Shown piece after piece: positions 1-8,694 of a DNA stretch of 64,000 bases (positions are counted from its first letter, which is position 1; each line of letters begins with the position of its first letter). The stretch comes from Pseudomonas sp. 7SR1 (GTDB lineage: Bacteria; Pseudomonadota; Gammaproteobacteria; Pseudomonadales; Pseudomonadaceae): assembly GCF_900156465.1 (NCBI RefSeq), contig NZ_LT707064.1:2884501-2948500 (forward strand), written 5' to 3'. A program made the position numbers and the translations under genes. The notes below the pieces were generated by a model. That model had not been told where the DNA came from, searched no databases, and saw nothing but the letters and a program-made list of their open reading frames with translations.

Positions 1-1
1 C

Positions 2-145
2 CCACAATGGGGCGCACCGAATACCCTGGAAACTTTTGATGAGGCGATGCAAGAGTGGATGGCCCTGGCTACACCCATGCAGCGAGAGGTCCTTGTGCAA
101 TGGCAGGGTTACAGCCAGCAATTGCGCCAGCGTTTAAGCCTGTGA
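2..145 (+). CDS. sbcB: C-terminal fragment, probable exodeoxyribonuclease I
   Basis: This open frame runs in from before the window and stops at TGA 143-145, leaving 47 residues ending in QQLRQRLSL. No domain can be recognised in so short a tail. The assignment is positional: in P. aeruginosa sbcB (PA4316) lies next to mvaT (PA4315) and purU1 (PA4314), and the same two genes follow here. If correct, the protein is the 3'-5' single-strand DNA exonuclease used in recombination and mismatch repair. The gene converges on mvaT and shares its bidirectional terminator. The frame is fairly certain; the name is inferred from gene order only. Confidence 0.5.
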   Translation, partial: PQWGAPNTLETFDEAMQEWMALATPMQREVLVQWQGYSQQLRQRLSL

Positions 146-172
146 ACGTCGATAAGTGAAAAGTTGACCGCA

Positions 173-207
173 TAAAAAAACGCCAGCGATCGCTGGCGTT
201 GTTTTTG
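173..207. terminator. Bidirectional intrinsic terminator
   Basis: A perfect 9-bp palindromic arm pair, CGCCAGCGA/TCGCTGGCG (181-198), is flanked by an A-run on the left (173-180) and a T-rich run on the right (199-207). It can therefore end transcription both from the left-hand gene and from mvaT on the opposite strand. Confidence 0.85.
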
Positions 208-237
208 CTCGTGAAGAGCGGCTCGAAGCGGCAGGAT

Positions 238-615
238 TCAGCCCAGCAGCTTGGCCCAGCTTTCAACCACGTCACCGCCCCACTTGGCTTTCCACTCTTT
301 CAGGGTCTTGTGGTTGCCACCTTTGGTTTCGATGACTTCACCGTTGTGCGGGTTTTTGTATTGCTTAACTTTGCGAGCGCGTTTGGTGCCGGTAGTTTTG
401 ACGGCGCCACGGGGGGCTTTGCCCGACTTGGCTTCTGGATCCAACAGGGCAATGATGTCGCGCAGGGACTTGGAATATTCGCCCATCAGAGTGCGCAATT
501 TGCCTTCGAATTCCAGTTCTTTTTGCAGTTTGTCGTCCTGGGACAGATTTTTCAGGCGCTCTTGCAGCTCTTTGATAGCTTCTTCAGTAGCGCGGTATTC
601 ATTGATCAAGGACAT
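238..615 (-). CDS. mvaT: H-NS-like xenogeneic silencer MvaT/TurA
   Basis: The 125-residue protein starts MSLINEYRATEEAIKELQ, the family's characteristic N terminus. An N-terminal coiled coil (about residues 1-60) mediates oligomerisation. A basic linker (KRARKVKQYKNP) leads to a C-terminal DNA-binding domain with the sequence GEVIETKGGNHKTLKEWK. MvaT-family proteins coat AT-rich, often foreign, DNA and repress it, and act with paralogues such as MvaU/TurB. The ATG at 613-615 was preferred to an in-frame start 16 codons upstream because family members begin at MSLINEY. The gene is monocistronic with a strong terminator, and its upstream region is AT-rich, compatible with autoregulation. The MvaT versus TurA name depends on species convention. 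Confidence 0.95.
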   Translation of the reverse strand: MSLINEYRATEEAIKELQERLKNLSQDDKLQKELEFEGKLRTLMGEYSKSLRDIIALLDPEAKSGKAPRGAVKTTGTKRARKVKQYKNPHNGEVIETKGGNHKTLKEWKAKWGGDVVESWAKLLG

Positions 616-921
616 GGGGACTACCTTATGTAGGACGCTGATGACAAGGAGACAGTGTGGCAATAGTAATCAGACAGTTTCATCAAGTAAACATTTAAGC
701 CGGCTTTTATTTAATTAATTAGTGCCGTGCCACAAAAAAGGGGATTGCAGTTAAATACTGTGAGAGGCTCTTCACATCTGTTCACATTTATAGCAAGCAG
801 TCCCGGGCCAGCCTCAGCGCTGCCGGCATGAGGCTAGAGAGGCCCGGCGCGTCATCGATACTGCAGTTTTGCTGCGCAATGGCTAGAATAGCCGCCTTTG
901 CGAAGTTCTGGAGTTTCCCTA
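616..921. promoter_or_regulatory. Divergent mvaT/purU intergenic region
   Basis: This 306-bp gap lies between divergent mvaT and purU. It holds an AT-rich tract at about 703-722 (TTTATTTAATTAATTAG), unlike its GC-rich surroundings, which is a plausible MvaT nucleation site. A good -10-like TAGAAT at 884-889 lies about 33 bp before purU, without a convincing -35. No coding sequence is supported here. Confidence 0.5.
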
Positions 922-1770
922 ATGCGCACTTTTCGGCTGGTGATCGCTTGCCCGGACCGCGTCGGTATCGTTGCTAAAGTCAGTAACTTTCTGGCGTCCC
1001 ATAACGGCTGGATCACTGAAGCAAGCCATCATTCGGACAATCAGAGCGGTTGGTTCTTCATGCGTCATGAGATCCGTGCCGACTCGCTGCCCTTCGGCAT
1101 CGAAGCCTTTCGCGAGGCCTTTGCACCGATTGCCGAAGAGTTCTCGATGGACTGGCGCATCACCGACACTGCGCAGAAAAAACGCGTGGTGCTGATGGCC
1201 AGCCGTGAGTCCCATTGCCTGGCTGACCTGTTGCATCGCTGGCACAGCGATGAGCTCGACTGCGACATCGCCTGTGTCATTTCCAACCATGACGATCTGC
1301 GCAGCATGGTGGAGTGGCACGGCATCCCGTACTACCACGTACCGGTCAATCCGCAGGACAAGCAACCGGCGTTCGCCGAAGTCTCGCGGCTGGTCAAGCA
1401 GCACGACGCCGAGGTGGTGGTGCTGGCTCGCTACATGCAGATCCTGCCGCCGTCCCTGTGCAGCGAATATGCCCACAAGGTCATCAATATCCATCACAGT
1501 TTCCTGCCATCGTTCGTCGGGGCCAAGCCGTACCACCAGGCCTCGATGCGCGGCGTGAAGCTGATTGGCGCCACCTGCCACTACGTGACCGAAGAGCTGG
1601 ACGCCGGCCCGATCATCGAGCAGGACGTGGTGCGCGTCAGCCACAGCGACAGCATCGAAGACATGGTGCGCTTCGGCCGTGATGTGGAGAAAATGGTGCT
1701 GGCCCGAGGCTTGCGCTATCACCTCGAGGACCGGGTGCTGGTGCACGGCAACAAGACCGTGGTGTTCTGA
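922..1770 (+). CDS. purU: Formyltetrahydrofolate deformylase
   Basis: This 282-residue protein hydrolyses 10-formyl-THF to formate and THF, balancing the one-carbon pool and supplying formate for purine synthesis. An N-terminal ACT domain (about 1-85; RLVIACPDRVGIVAKVSNFL) precedes a formyltransferase-fold domain. The catalytic Asn-His-Asp set lies in INIHHSFLPSF and in HYVTEELDAGPIIEQD. Length matches the family (about 280 residues). The ATG at 922 was chosen over an in-frame TTG at 898 because it gives the usual PurU N terminus. Glycine-cleavage genes elsewhere in this window feed the same folate pool. The neighbour mvaT is divergent, as in P. aeruginosa. Confidence 0.95.
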   Translation: MRTFRLVIACPDRVGIVAKVSNFLASHNGWITEASHHSDNQSGWFFMRHEIRADSLPFGIEAFREAFAPIAEEFSMDWRITDTAQKKRVVLMASRESHCLADLLHRWHSDELDCDIACVISNHDDLRSMVEWHGIPYYHVPVNPQDKQPAFAEVSRLVKQHDAEVVVLARYMQILPPSLCSEYAHKVINIHHSFLPSFVGAKPYHQASMRGVKLIGATCHYVTEELDAGPIIEQDVVRVSHSDSIEDMVRFGRDVEKMVLARGLRYHLEDRVLVHGNKTVVF

Positions 1771-1774
1771 ATCC

Positions 1775-1808
1775 AAAGGCCTGCACGAGTAATCGCCAGG
1801 CCTTTTTT
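1775..1808 (+). terminator. purU intrinsic terminator
   Basis: The arms AAAGGCCTG and CAGGCCTTT form a stem around a 13-nt loop and run into TTTTTT, five bases after the purU stop codon. Confidence 0.85.
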
Positions 1809-1823
1809 CATAAGGTTGCCCTG

Positions 1824-1994
1824 ATGACCGATCCATTGGACAAAGCCACCTCCAGGGCGCCAGCGACCCTGGGTGAGGGCTGCCTGAGCCGCTACGATCC
1901 CGAGGAGTTGGGCCCGGAGGATGGCACGGAATTTCCCGATGCCGCCCAGCTGTGGGAGCAACTGCACCCGCAGGACACTCCCGAAGCCTTCTAG
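1824..1994 (+). CDS. Small acidic protein of unknown function
   Basis: An ATG at 1824 opens a 56-residue frame (begins MTDPLDKATSRAPATLGEGC, ends HPQDTPEAF, TAG 1992-1994). The product is acidic, rich in Glu, Asp and Pro, and has no membrane segment or recognisable domain. The stretch SRYDPEELGPED and a single Cys are its only distinctive features. It lies just after the purU terminator, so it would need its own promoter or readthrough; the upstream AAGG is a weak ribosome site. Codon choice resembles host genes. It could be a real small protein of pseudomonads or a chance frame. Confidence 0.5.
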   Translation: MTDPLDKATSRAPATLGEGCLSRYDPEELGPEDGTEFPDAAQLWEQLHPQDTPEAF

Positions 1995-2001
1995 ACTCGT
2001 C

Positions 2002-2025
2002 TCAAGACTTTTCGTACAGAGCCTG
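2002..2025. repeat. Solo copy of a MITE-like terminal inverted repeat
   Basis: The 22-bp sequence at 2002-2023 (TCAAGACTTTTCGTACAGAG followed by CC) closely matches both ends of the element at 48382-48521. No partner end was seen within the next few hundred bases, so this is an isolated end or remnant. It sits directly behind the stop of the 56-residue ORF. Confidence 0.6.
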
Positions 2026-2043
2026 GGCCCTGGGCCGTCTGGC

Positions 2044-3039
2044 TCAGGCCTGCCGCAGCCTCATCAGTTTCTTGATCAGCGGCCGCCCCACCATCAGGAA
2101 GAACACCGGCCCGCCGGCGACCAGATAGAAGTAGTAAGTCACCGCTCGCCAGATCAGGATGGCCGCCGCCGCTGTGGATTTGCCCACCATGGGGGCCAGC
2201 AGCGCCGCCGAGGTCAGCTCTGCCGCCCCGGCGCCGCCGGGCAGCAGGCTGAATTGCCCCGCGCTCAAGGACAGCATCTGGATCAGGAAGCTCCATGCCC
2301 ATTGCAGGTCCGCCCCCAGCCCTTTCAATGCCAGGTACAGGACGCTGTAGCGCAGCCCCCAGTGCAGGCAGGTCAGGCCGAAGACCTGAAGGAGCGTTTG
2401 TCGCGGCAACTTCAGGGTGTCGGTAAACGCCGCGAGAAAATTCAGGATCTTGCGTCCCCAACGTCGACGGGTATGCGCCTTGACCCGCAGGTGGCGCAGC
2501 AATCGGGCACCCAGCAGGATCAGCCGACGATGGTAGCGAGCTACCAGGACACAGCCGAACAGCCCGCCAAGCAGGGAGATCGCACTCAACGCCAGCATCC
2601 ATTCCATGCGCTGGCTGAGGTTCTGGAACAGGGCGTACAGCAGGATGCCCACCAAGGCGCAGAGAAAGAACAGCAGGTCGCTCAACTGATCCATGGCAAA
2701 CACCGCGCTGGCATGGGCCGGACGCACGCCGTTGCGTGCCAGCAAGGCCATCAATGTCAGCGGCCCGCCACTGCCGCCAGGCGTTGCGCACATGGCGAAC
2801 TCGGTGGACATCACCACGCCAATGCTGTTCAGCCCGCCCAGGCGGGCACGGTGTTCACCCAGCAGCAGACGCAGGCGCAGGGCGTTCAGGCACCAGCAAA
2901 GCCCGATCATGCCGAGCATGGCCAGCAGCAGCGACAAGGGGAAACGCTGCACCCGCGACCACATCTCCCCGCCGCCCACCAGCAACGGCACCAGCAATGC
3001 CGTGACGAGCGCGGCGCCCAGCCAGATCAACTTTTTCAT
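2044..3039 (-). CDS. Lysylphosphatidylglycerol synthase TM-family membrane protein
   Basis: The 331-residue polytopic protein has about seven to eight hydrophobic segments and starts MKKLIWLGAALVTALLVP. The family hallmarks are visible: TPGGSGGP in the first half and LLPGGAGAAELT near the C terminus, as in the flippase-like transmembrane module of MprF/AglD proteins (UPF0104). It has no cytoplasmic aminoacyl-transferase domain, so lysine transfer is not implied; lipid-linked translocation or lipid modification is more likely. It is the last gene of a three-gene unit, and its start overlaps the deacetylase-like gene by 4 bp, indicating translational coupling. Substrate unknown. Confidence 0.8.
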   Translation of the reverse strand: MKKLIWLGAALVTALLVPLLVGGGEMWSRVQRFPLSLLLAMLGMIGLCWCLNALRLRLLLGEHRARLGGLNSIGVVMSTEFAMCATPGGSGGPLTLMALLARNGVRPAHASAVFAMDQLSDLLFFLCALVGILLYALFQNLSQRMEWMLALSAISLLGGLFGCVLVARYHRRLILLGARLLRHLRVKAHTRRRWGRKILNFLAAFTDTLKLPRQTLLQVFGLTCLHWGLRYSVLYLALKGLGADLQWAWSFLIQMLSLSAGQFSLLPGGAGAAELTSAALLAPMVGKSTAAAAILIWRAVTYYFYLVAGGPVFFLMVGRPLIKKLMRLRQA

Positions 3040-3803
3040 GCGGCGCTGCTGACCCGCAGCCCTTGGGTCGCCAGCCAGCCAGCCTTGGTCATCGGCACGC
3101 GACCCTCGTCGAGCAGGCGTTGCAAGGTCCGCAGCCAGTAATCCCGGGAGTAGCCGTGGCGCATGTCCACCGGATGCAGGCCCAGGCGGATCACCGGCGC
3201 CTGGCGCCAGCGCTGTTCCCGTTGATCGCTGACGATCTTCGACAACCCTCGGCGCCAGGCGCTGCGGGCACTCCAGACCAGTCCAGGGGCGTCGATGGCC
3301 GAAAAGTCCGGCAAGCGGTAGAGATGACGGGTATCGCTGGTGTAGCTCAGGGGCAACTGGCGCAGGGCCTGGCGGGTGCCTTCGCTCATCAGCCAGGCCG
3401 GGGCGACAAAACCTTCCAGGGGCCATTGATGACGTTCGAAGAGCTCGATGCCGGCTCGCAGCCGGGCAAGGGCCGCCTCCTCGGACAATTGGTAGAACTC
3501 GCCTTCATGGGTATAGACCCGGCGCATGAACCAGTCCTTGGGATGAAGGGCCGGCGGTCCGTCGTCGCAATGGTAGTAACCGTGCAGCACCAGTTCGTCG
3601 CCGCGCTCGACCCGTCTGTCGAGCAGGCGCCTGAACGCTGGATGATGGTCCAGGGCATTGGTGTGATGGAAATCCGGCACCACCAGCCAGGTCATCGGCA
3701 CCTGGCCGAGGGCGTCGACGGCTTCGACGAAGGGTTTGTAATCGGGCCAGGTTTGCGGCGCCACGTCGTGCAGGACCAGCAGCAGGCTGGGAGTTTGATT
3801 CAT
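3036..3803 (-). CDS. DUF2334 polysaccharide deacetylase-like protein
   Basis: This 255-residue protein has a carbohydrate-esterase-4-like barrel of the DUF2334 type. LLLVLHDVAPQTW carries the first His-Asp metal motif, and DELVLHGYYH and RLGLHPVDMRHG supply later His residues. There is no signal peptide, so it is probably cytoplasmic. It may remove N- or O-acetyl groups from a lipid-linked sugar, but no deacetylase activity can be proved from sequence. The ATG at 3801-3803 was preferred to a GTG two codons upstream because GCGAGG then sits at normal spacing. It lies between a GT4 glycosyltransferase gene (15 bp upstream) and an LPG-synthase-TM gene (4-bp overlap). Confidence 0.8.
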   Translation of the reverse strand: MNQTPSLLLVLHDVAPQTWPDYKPFVEAVDALGQVPMTWLVVPDFHHTNALDHHPAFRRLLDRRVERGDELVLHGYYHCDDGPPALHPKDWFMRRVYTHEGEFYQLSEEAALARLRAGIELFERHQWPLEGFVAPAWLMSEGTRQALRQLPLSYTSDTRHLYRLPDFSAIDAPGLVWSARSAWRRGLSKIVSDQREQRWRQAPVIRLGLHPVDMRHGYSRDYWLRTLQRLLDEGRVPMTKAGWLATQGLRVSSAA

Positions 3804-3818
3804 GGACACAACCTCGCC

Positions 3819-4940
3819 TCAGCCATTGGCCAGCAACGGCATCTGCTCGCCCAGCACGGCGTAGTAATGCCCCAGCAAGCTATCGACCACGCAATCCCAG
3901 GCGTAGTGACGCTCCACATGACGCCGCGCCAGCGCGCCGCGGCGCTGGCAGCCTTCGCTGAAAAGCTGCCGTACGGCATTGGCCATCGCTTGTGGATTGT
4001 TGGGCATGCACAGCAGGCCACAGTCTTCGTGGACGATTTCGGTGAAGGCCCCGGCCGCTACCGCCACGACCGGGATACCGCTGGCCATGGCTTCGAGGAT
4101 CACCAGGCCGAAGGTCTCCTGGTCGCCGGCATGGAGCAGGGCATCGGCGCTGGCCATCAGCCGTGCCACCTGCGGCGCCGGGCAGAACTCATCGATGACG
4201 GTGACGTTCTCCGGCACGGCGGCGGGCATCGATGAGCCCACCAGCAATAGGTGGTAGCGCTCGCCCAGGCGCTTCATGCACTTGAGCAGCACCGGCAGGT
4301 TCTTTTCCTTGGAACCGCGGCCGGCGAAGATCAACAGGCGGGCGTCTTCGGCAATCCCCAGTTCGGCGCGCAGTTCCGGGTCCCTGGCGGCGGGGTTGAA
4401 GGTTTGCAGGTCGACCCCCAGGGGTTGCACGAAGACATTCCTGACACCCAGGCCGGTCAGCTTGTCGGCCATGACCTGGCTGGGCGCCAGGACCCGGTCG
4501 AAATTGCCATACAACTTGCTGACATAGGCTTCGATATTGGGGGTGAACCAGTTGCCCATGCGGTTGCTCACCAGCAGAGGCAGGTCGGAGTGATAGAAGC
4601 CGATGACGGGCACGTCCAGCTGGCGCCGCGCATCCAGGGCGGCCCAGGCGGTGAGGTAGGGGTCGCCGACCTCGATCAGGTCCGGTTGCAGATCGCGCAG
4701 CGCATTGCGCCAGGGCGCCAGGCGAAGGGGAAAGCGGTAGCCCTTGCCAAAAGGGAGAGGAGGGGCCGGTACCTTGTAGATCCCGTCCTGCTCGCTCAAG
4801 TGCGCACCGGGTATCAACAGGCTGTGGCGAATTCCGGGCCGGTTCGCCAGCCGCCGGTGCTTGGCATCCAGGTAAGTGCGCACGCCGCCGCTGGCGGGGG
4901 CGTAGAACATGGTTATGTCCGCTATATGCACGATGAACAT
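3819..4940 (-). CDS. GT4-family glycosyltransferase
   Basis: The 373-residue GT-B protein has an N-terminal acceptor domain (VHIADITMFYAPASGGVRTY, a glycine-rich loop) and a C-terminal nucleotide-sugar domain. The latter carries LLIFAGRGSKEKN, the phosphate-contacting region, and the EX7E-type motif ETFGLVILEAMASG. It most resembles retaining GT4 mannosyl- or glucosyltransferases acting on lipid acceptors. The ATG at 4938-4940 follows a close CGGAGGG; a longer reading frame upstream lacks family similarity. It is the first gene of the cluster with the DUF2334 and LPG-synthase-TM genes, suggesting a shared glycolipid or cell-surface glycan role. Donor and acceptor are not identifiable. Confidence 0.9.
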   Translation of the reverse strand: MFIVHIADITMFYAPASGGVRTYLDAKHRRLANRPGIRHSLLIPGAHLSEQDGIYKVPAPPLPFGKGYRFPLRLAPWRNALRDLQPDLIEVGDPYLTAWAALDARRQLDVPVIGFYHSDLPLLVSNRMGNWFTPNIEAYVSKLYGNFDRVLAPSQVMADKLTGLGVRNVFVQPLGVDLQTFNPAARDPELRAELGIAEDARLLIFAGRGSKEKNLPVLLKCMKRLGERYHLLLVGSSMPAAVPENVTVIDEFCPAPQVARLMASADALLHAGDQETFGLVILEAMASGIPVVAVAAGAFTEIVHEDCGLLCMPNNPQAMANAVRQLFSEGCQRRGALARRHVERHYAWDCVVDSLLGHYYAVLGEQMPLLANG

Positions 4941-5042
4941 CCCTCCGGTCTGAGTTCTCCTGTGTTGACCTTTATGAAGAATAGATGTTCGGTTGGGGTT
5001 GTGTGGTGGATGGCGTGTCTTGGCTGTTGCTTGTGTGACAGG

Positions 5043-5072
5043 CCCCCTTTGCGAGCCTGCTCGCAAAGGGGG
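5043..5072. repeat. REP-like hairpin
   Basis: A perfect 13-bp inverted repeat (CCCCCTTTGCGAG / CTCGCAAAGGGGG) has a 4-nt loop. It lies between the chemoreceptor stop and the glycosyltransferase start and may terminate or stabilise chemoreceptor mRNA. Confidence 0.8.
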
Positions 5073-5114
5073 GCGTACAGGCGCTAGTGGTCGTTCGGCT
5101 AACCGTACCGGCCA

Positions 5115-7004
5115 CTAGATGCGGAAACTGCCCACCAATTGCTTGAGCCGCGACGCCTGCCGCTCCAGGTCGGAACAGGCCCGCAAGGTGGCTTGCAGGT
5201 TTTCCACGCCTTCCTGGTTCAGGGTGTTGATCTCGTTGATGTCCACGTTGATGGATTCCACCACGGCGGTCTGTTCCTCCGTGGCCGTGGCCACCGACTG
5301 GTTCATGCCGTCGATCTCGCCAATGCGTTGGGTCACGCTGTTCAGGCGCTCGCCGGCCAGGTTGGCGATTTCCACGCTTTCCTGGCTATGACGCTGGCTG
5401 TCGTTCATGGTGGTGACCGAGTCCCGGGCACCGACCTGCAGTTCCTCGATCATGGTCTGTACCTGCTGCGCCGATTCCTGGGTGCGATGGGCCAGGTTGC
5501 GCACTTCATCGGCCACCACGGCGAACCCGCGCCCGGCCTCGCCGGCCCGGGCGGCCTCGATGGCCGCGTTCAGGGCGAGCAGGTTGGTCTGCTGGGAGAT
5601 ACTGGTGATCACTTCCAGGATCTGCCCGATGTTCACGGTCTTGCTGTTGAGCGTTTCGACGTTGGTACTCGAAGCGCTCAACAGGTCGGACAAGCGATTC
5701 ATCGCGGCAATGCTGCGCTCCACCACTTGCTGGCCGTCCTCGGCCAGGCCACGGGCGTCGCTGGCCTGGTGGGACGCCTGGGCAGCGTTGCGGGCGATTT
5801 CCTGGGCGGCGGCGCCCAATTGGTTGATGGCCGCGGCGACGCTGTTGGTGCGGCTGGATTGCTCGTCGGAATTGACCATCGACGAATTCGATGCGCTCAC
5901 CACCCGCAGGGCGACTTCGTTGACATGCTCGGTGGCGGAGGACACTTCGCGGATCGAACCATGGATCCGCTCCACGAAACGGTTGAACGCGGTGCCCAGG
6001 ATGCCGAATTCATCCTGGTTGTGGATCGCCAGGCGCTTGGTCAGGTCGCCTTCGCCGTCGGCGATGTCTTCCATGGCCCGGGTCATGACGTGCAATGGCT
6101 GGATCAGCAGGCGGATCAGCATGCTCAGCAGCGCGATGATGAACACCACGGCGATGACCGTCGCCACCACGGCCGAGGTACGGAAATCGCTGAGCATGGA
6201 ATAGGCCATGTCCTTGTCCACCGATACCCCGACATACCAGTTCACCGACGGCAGGCCCTTGATGGGGGTGAAGGTGACGATGCGCGTGTGGCCATCCACT
6301 TCGACTTCGCTGATCCGGTCGCTGATCGCCGGGGTGTTTTTCGGGAAGGCCTCGGCCAGGGTCTTCATGACCAGGTTCTTGTCGGGGTGCACCAGGATCT
6401 TGCCATCGGCGCTGACCAGGTAGGCGTAGCCCATGCCGTCGAAGTCCACGGTCTTGAGGTTGTCCACGATGGCCTGCAGGCTGAGGTCGCCTCCTACCAC
6501 GCCGACACTTTGCCCGCCGTTGCGGGAGGCGCTGGCGATGGAAATGATCAGCCCGCCGCTGGCGGCATCGATATAGGGTTCGGTCAGCGTCGAGGTGCTG
6601 CTGCTCTGGGCGCCTTTGTACCAGGGCCGCACGCGAGGGTCGAAACCTTCGGGCATCTTCGCATCGGGGCGAATGACGAAACTGCCCTGGGCATCGCCCA
6701 GGTAGGACGCCATGAAGGTAGAGGTCAGGGCTTTCTGCTCCAGCAGGCGGGCGACGCTGGCCGGGTCCGGGGTGCCGGCGATGTTCTGGGCCAGGTTCTC
6801 GATGAGCAGGATCCGGCCGCTCAGCCAGGTCTGGATATTGCTCGCGGTGACATCGCTCATCTCATGCAGGTAGCTGTCGAGGTCGTCGCGAATGGCGTTG
6901 CGTTGCAAGTAATCGTTATAGGCCGTGAACGAAGCGAAGGCAGCCATCACGATAAGGGCGGCGGCAATCAGGATCTTGTGGCTGAAACGCAGGGTTTTAT
7001 TCAT
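5115..7004 (-). CDS. Methyl-accepting chemotaxis protein, Pct/Cta amino-acid type
   Basis: The 629-residue inner-membrane chemoreceptor has TM1 at about residues 10-30, a periplasmic dCache domain to about 275, TM2 at about 280-300, HAMP, and a signalling domain with the hairpin tip [20 protein letters not shown]. The N terminus ([11 protein letters not shown]) and periplasmic sequence closely resemble P. aeruginosa PctA and P. fluorescens CtaA-C. Amino-acid ligand residues of the dCache_1AA motif appear present: Arg-X-Trp-Tyr in [10 protein letters not shown], Tyr in EPYIDA and Asp in GVVGGDLS. L-amino acids are therefore the likely attractants. The gene is monocistronic; the closest paralogue cannot be settled here. 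Confidence 0.93.
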   Translation of the reverse strand: MNKTLRFSHKILIAAALIVMAAFASFTAYNDYLQRNAIRDDLDSYLHEMSDVTASNIQTWLSGRILLIENLAQNIAGTPDPASVARLLEQKALTSTFMASYLGDAQGSFVIRPDAKMPEGFDPRVRPWYKGAQSSSTSTLTEPYIDAASGGLIISIASASRNGGQSVGVVGGDLSLQAIVDNLKTVDFDGMGYAYLVSADGKILVHPDKNLVMKTLAEAFPKNTPAISDRISEVEVDGHTRIVTFTPIKGLPSVNWYVGVSVDKDMAYSMLSDFRTSAVVATVIAVVFIIALLSMLIRLLIQPLHVMTRAMEDIADGEGDLTKRLAIHNQDEFGILGTAFNRFVERIHGSIREVSSATEHVNEVALRVVSASNSSMVNSDEQSSRTNSVAAAINQLGAAAQEIARNAAQASHQASDARGLAEDGQQVVERSIAAMNRLSDLLSASSTNVETLNSKTVNIGQILEVITSISQQTNLLALNAAIEAARAGEAGRGFAVVADEVRNLAHRTQESAQQVQTMIEELQVGARDSVTTMNDSQRHSQESVEIANLAGERLNSVTQRIGEIDGMNQSVATATEEQTAVVESINVDINEINTLNQEGVENLQATLRACSDLERQASRLKQLVGSFRI

Positions 7005-7191
7005 GGAGTAGGGTCCGCTAAGGTCTTAATGCTCTGAGCGTGCTTTGATATAAGCGAGCAAAATGGCGTCATCTTGAAAAAAAGACGATATTTCCAACTT
7101 TCCCTAGGGAATTATCCGACCTTGTTTTCAGTCTGGTCTGTCGCTTTATTTATCGGCCATACAAGGCCAAGGATTAATCACAGGTGACCAA

Positions 7192-8679
7192 ATGCCTGAC
7201 TCATCGCAACTCGTAATCGGGGCCGACCTTGCCGGCCAGCCCATCGCCCAGGCCATGCGTCTGGCCAACCGTCACGGCTTGGTCGCAGGCGCCACCGGCA
7301 CTGGCAAGACGGTCACCTTGCAACGCCTGGCCGAAGCGTTCAGCGATGCCGGGGTCGCGGTGTTCGCCGCGGACATCAAGGGCGACCTGTGCGGCCTCGG
7401 TGCCGCCGGCATGCCCCAGGGCAAGATTGCCGAGCGCATTGCCGGGATGCCGTGGCTCGAGCATAAGCCCCAGGCGTATCCGGTGACCTTGTGGGACATC
7501 CATGGCCAGTCCGGTCATCCGTTGCGTACCACCCTGAGCGAAATGGGGCCGTTGTTGCTCGGCAGCCTGCTGGAGCTGACGGACAGCCAGCAATCGGCGT
7601 TGTACGCGGCGTTCAAGGTAGCCGACCGTGAAGGCCTGTTGCTGCTGGATCTCAAGGACCTCAAGGCACTGCTCAATCACCTCAAGGACAACCCCGAACT
7701 GCTGGGGGACGATGCGGCCCTGATGACCACCGGTTCCAGCCAGGCACTGCTGCGGCGCCTGTCGACGCTGGAGCAGCAGGGCGCGGATGCGTTGTTCGGC
7801 GAGCCGGCCTTGCAACTCGAGGACATCCTGCAACCGGGCAGCGATGGCCGTGGCCGCATCCATCTGCTGGACGCCAGTCGCCTGGTACACGAAGCCCCCA
7901 AGGTCTACGCCACATTCCTGCTGTGGCTGCTGGCCGAGCTGTTCGAGCAACTGCCCGAGCGCGGCGACGCGGACAAGCCGCTGCTGGCCCTGTTCTTCGA
8001 TGAAGCGCACCTGCTGTTCGCCGGCACGCCCAAGGCGCTGCAGGAACGATTGGAACAGGTGGTGCGGCTGATCCGTTCCAAGGGCGTGGGGGTGTACTTC
8101 GTGACCCAGTCGCCGGGGGACTTGCCGGACGACGTACTGGCGCAGTTGGGGTTGCGTATCCAGCATGGCCTGCGGGCCTTTACCGCCAAGGAGCAGAAAT
8201 CCCTGCGGGCGGTGGCGGACGGTTTCCGGCCGAACCCGCAATTCGATGCCCTGACGGTGCTCACCGAACTGGGTATCGGTGAAGCGCTGGTGGGCACCTT
8301 GCAGGAGAAAGGCACGCCGGAAATGGTGCGGCGTGTGTTGGTGGCGCCGCCGCAGTCGCGTATCGGACCGTTGACGGAAGCCGAACGCGCCAGCCTGATC
8401 GCCGCTTCACCCTTGCAGGGGCGCTACGACAAGCCCATCGACCGCGAGTCGGCCTACGAGGTGCTGATGGGACGCAAGGGGCTTGAACCGCAGGTCCAGG
8501 AGGTTCCAGGCAAGCCGGCGACTGAACAGCCGAGCTTCACCGAACAGGCCGGGGAATTTCTCGGCACCGCGGCCGGCCAGGCGTTGAAGTCGGCGATGCG
8601 CCAGGCGGCCAACCAGTTGGGACGGCAATTGGTGCGCGGGTTGATGGGGTCGCTGCTGGGGGGCAGTAAGCGCCGCTAG
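7192..8679 (+). CDS. yjgR: HerA-like/DUF853 P-loop ATPase (YjgR type)
   Basis: The 495-residue cytoplasmic protein carries Walker A GATGTGKT (about residues 33-40) and Walker B LLALFFDEAHLLF. An arginine-finger-like region and a glutamine sensor (YFVTQSPGDLPDDVL) follow. This arrangement fits the HerA/FtsK-like ATPases annotated as DUF853 or YjgR. The C terminus (TAAGQALKSAMRQAANQLGR) is Ala/Gly-rich and ends in a basic tail. The biochemical role is not established; DNA or protein translocation is assumed from the fold. The gene stands alone between the divergent chemoreceptor gene and a REP pair. Confidence 0.88.
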   Translation: MPDSSQLVIGADLAGQPIAQAMRLANRHGLVAGATGTGKTVTLQRLAEAFSDAGVAVFAADIKGDLCGLGAAGMPQGKIAERIAGMPWLEHKPQAYPVTLWDIHGQSGHPLRTTLSEMGPLLLGSLLELTDSQQSALYAAFKVADREGLLLLDLKDLKALLNHLKDNPELLGDDAALMTTGSSQALLRRLSTLEQQGADALFGEPALQLEDILQPGSDGRGRIHLLDASRLVHEAPKVYATFLLWLLAELFEQLPERGDADKPLLALFFDEAHLLFAGTPKALQERLEQVVRLIRSKGVGVYFVTQSPGDLPDDVLAQLGLRIQHGLRAFTAKEQKSLRAVADGFRPNPQFDALTVLTELGIGEALVGTLQEKGTPEMVRRVLVAPPQSRIGPLTEAERASLIAASPLQGRYDKPIDRESAYEVLMGRKGLEPQVQEVPGKPATEQPSFTEQAGEFLGTAAGQALKSAMRQAANQLGRQLVRGLMGSLLGGSKRR

Positions 8680-8694
8680 CCGGGGGACCGAGTC

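Noticed and set aside
5139..7037. A 632-residue open frame opposite the chemoreceptor gene
   Set aside because: Same shadow effect; low-complexity His/Gly/Gln-rich translation.
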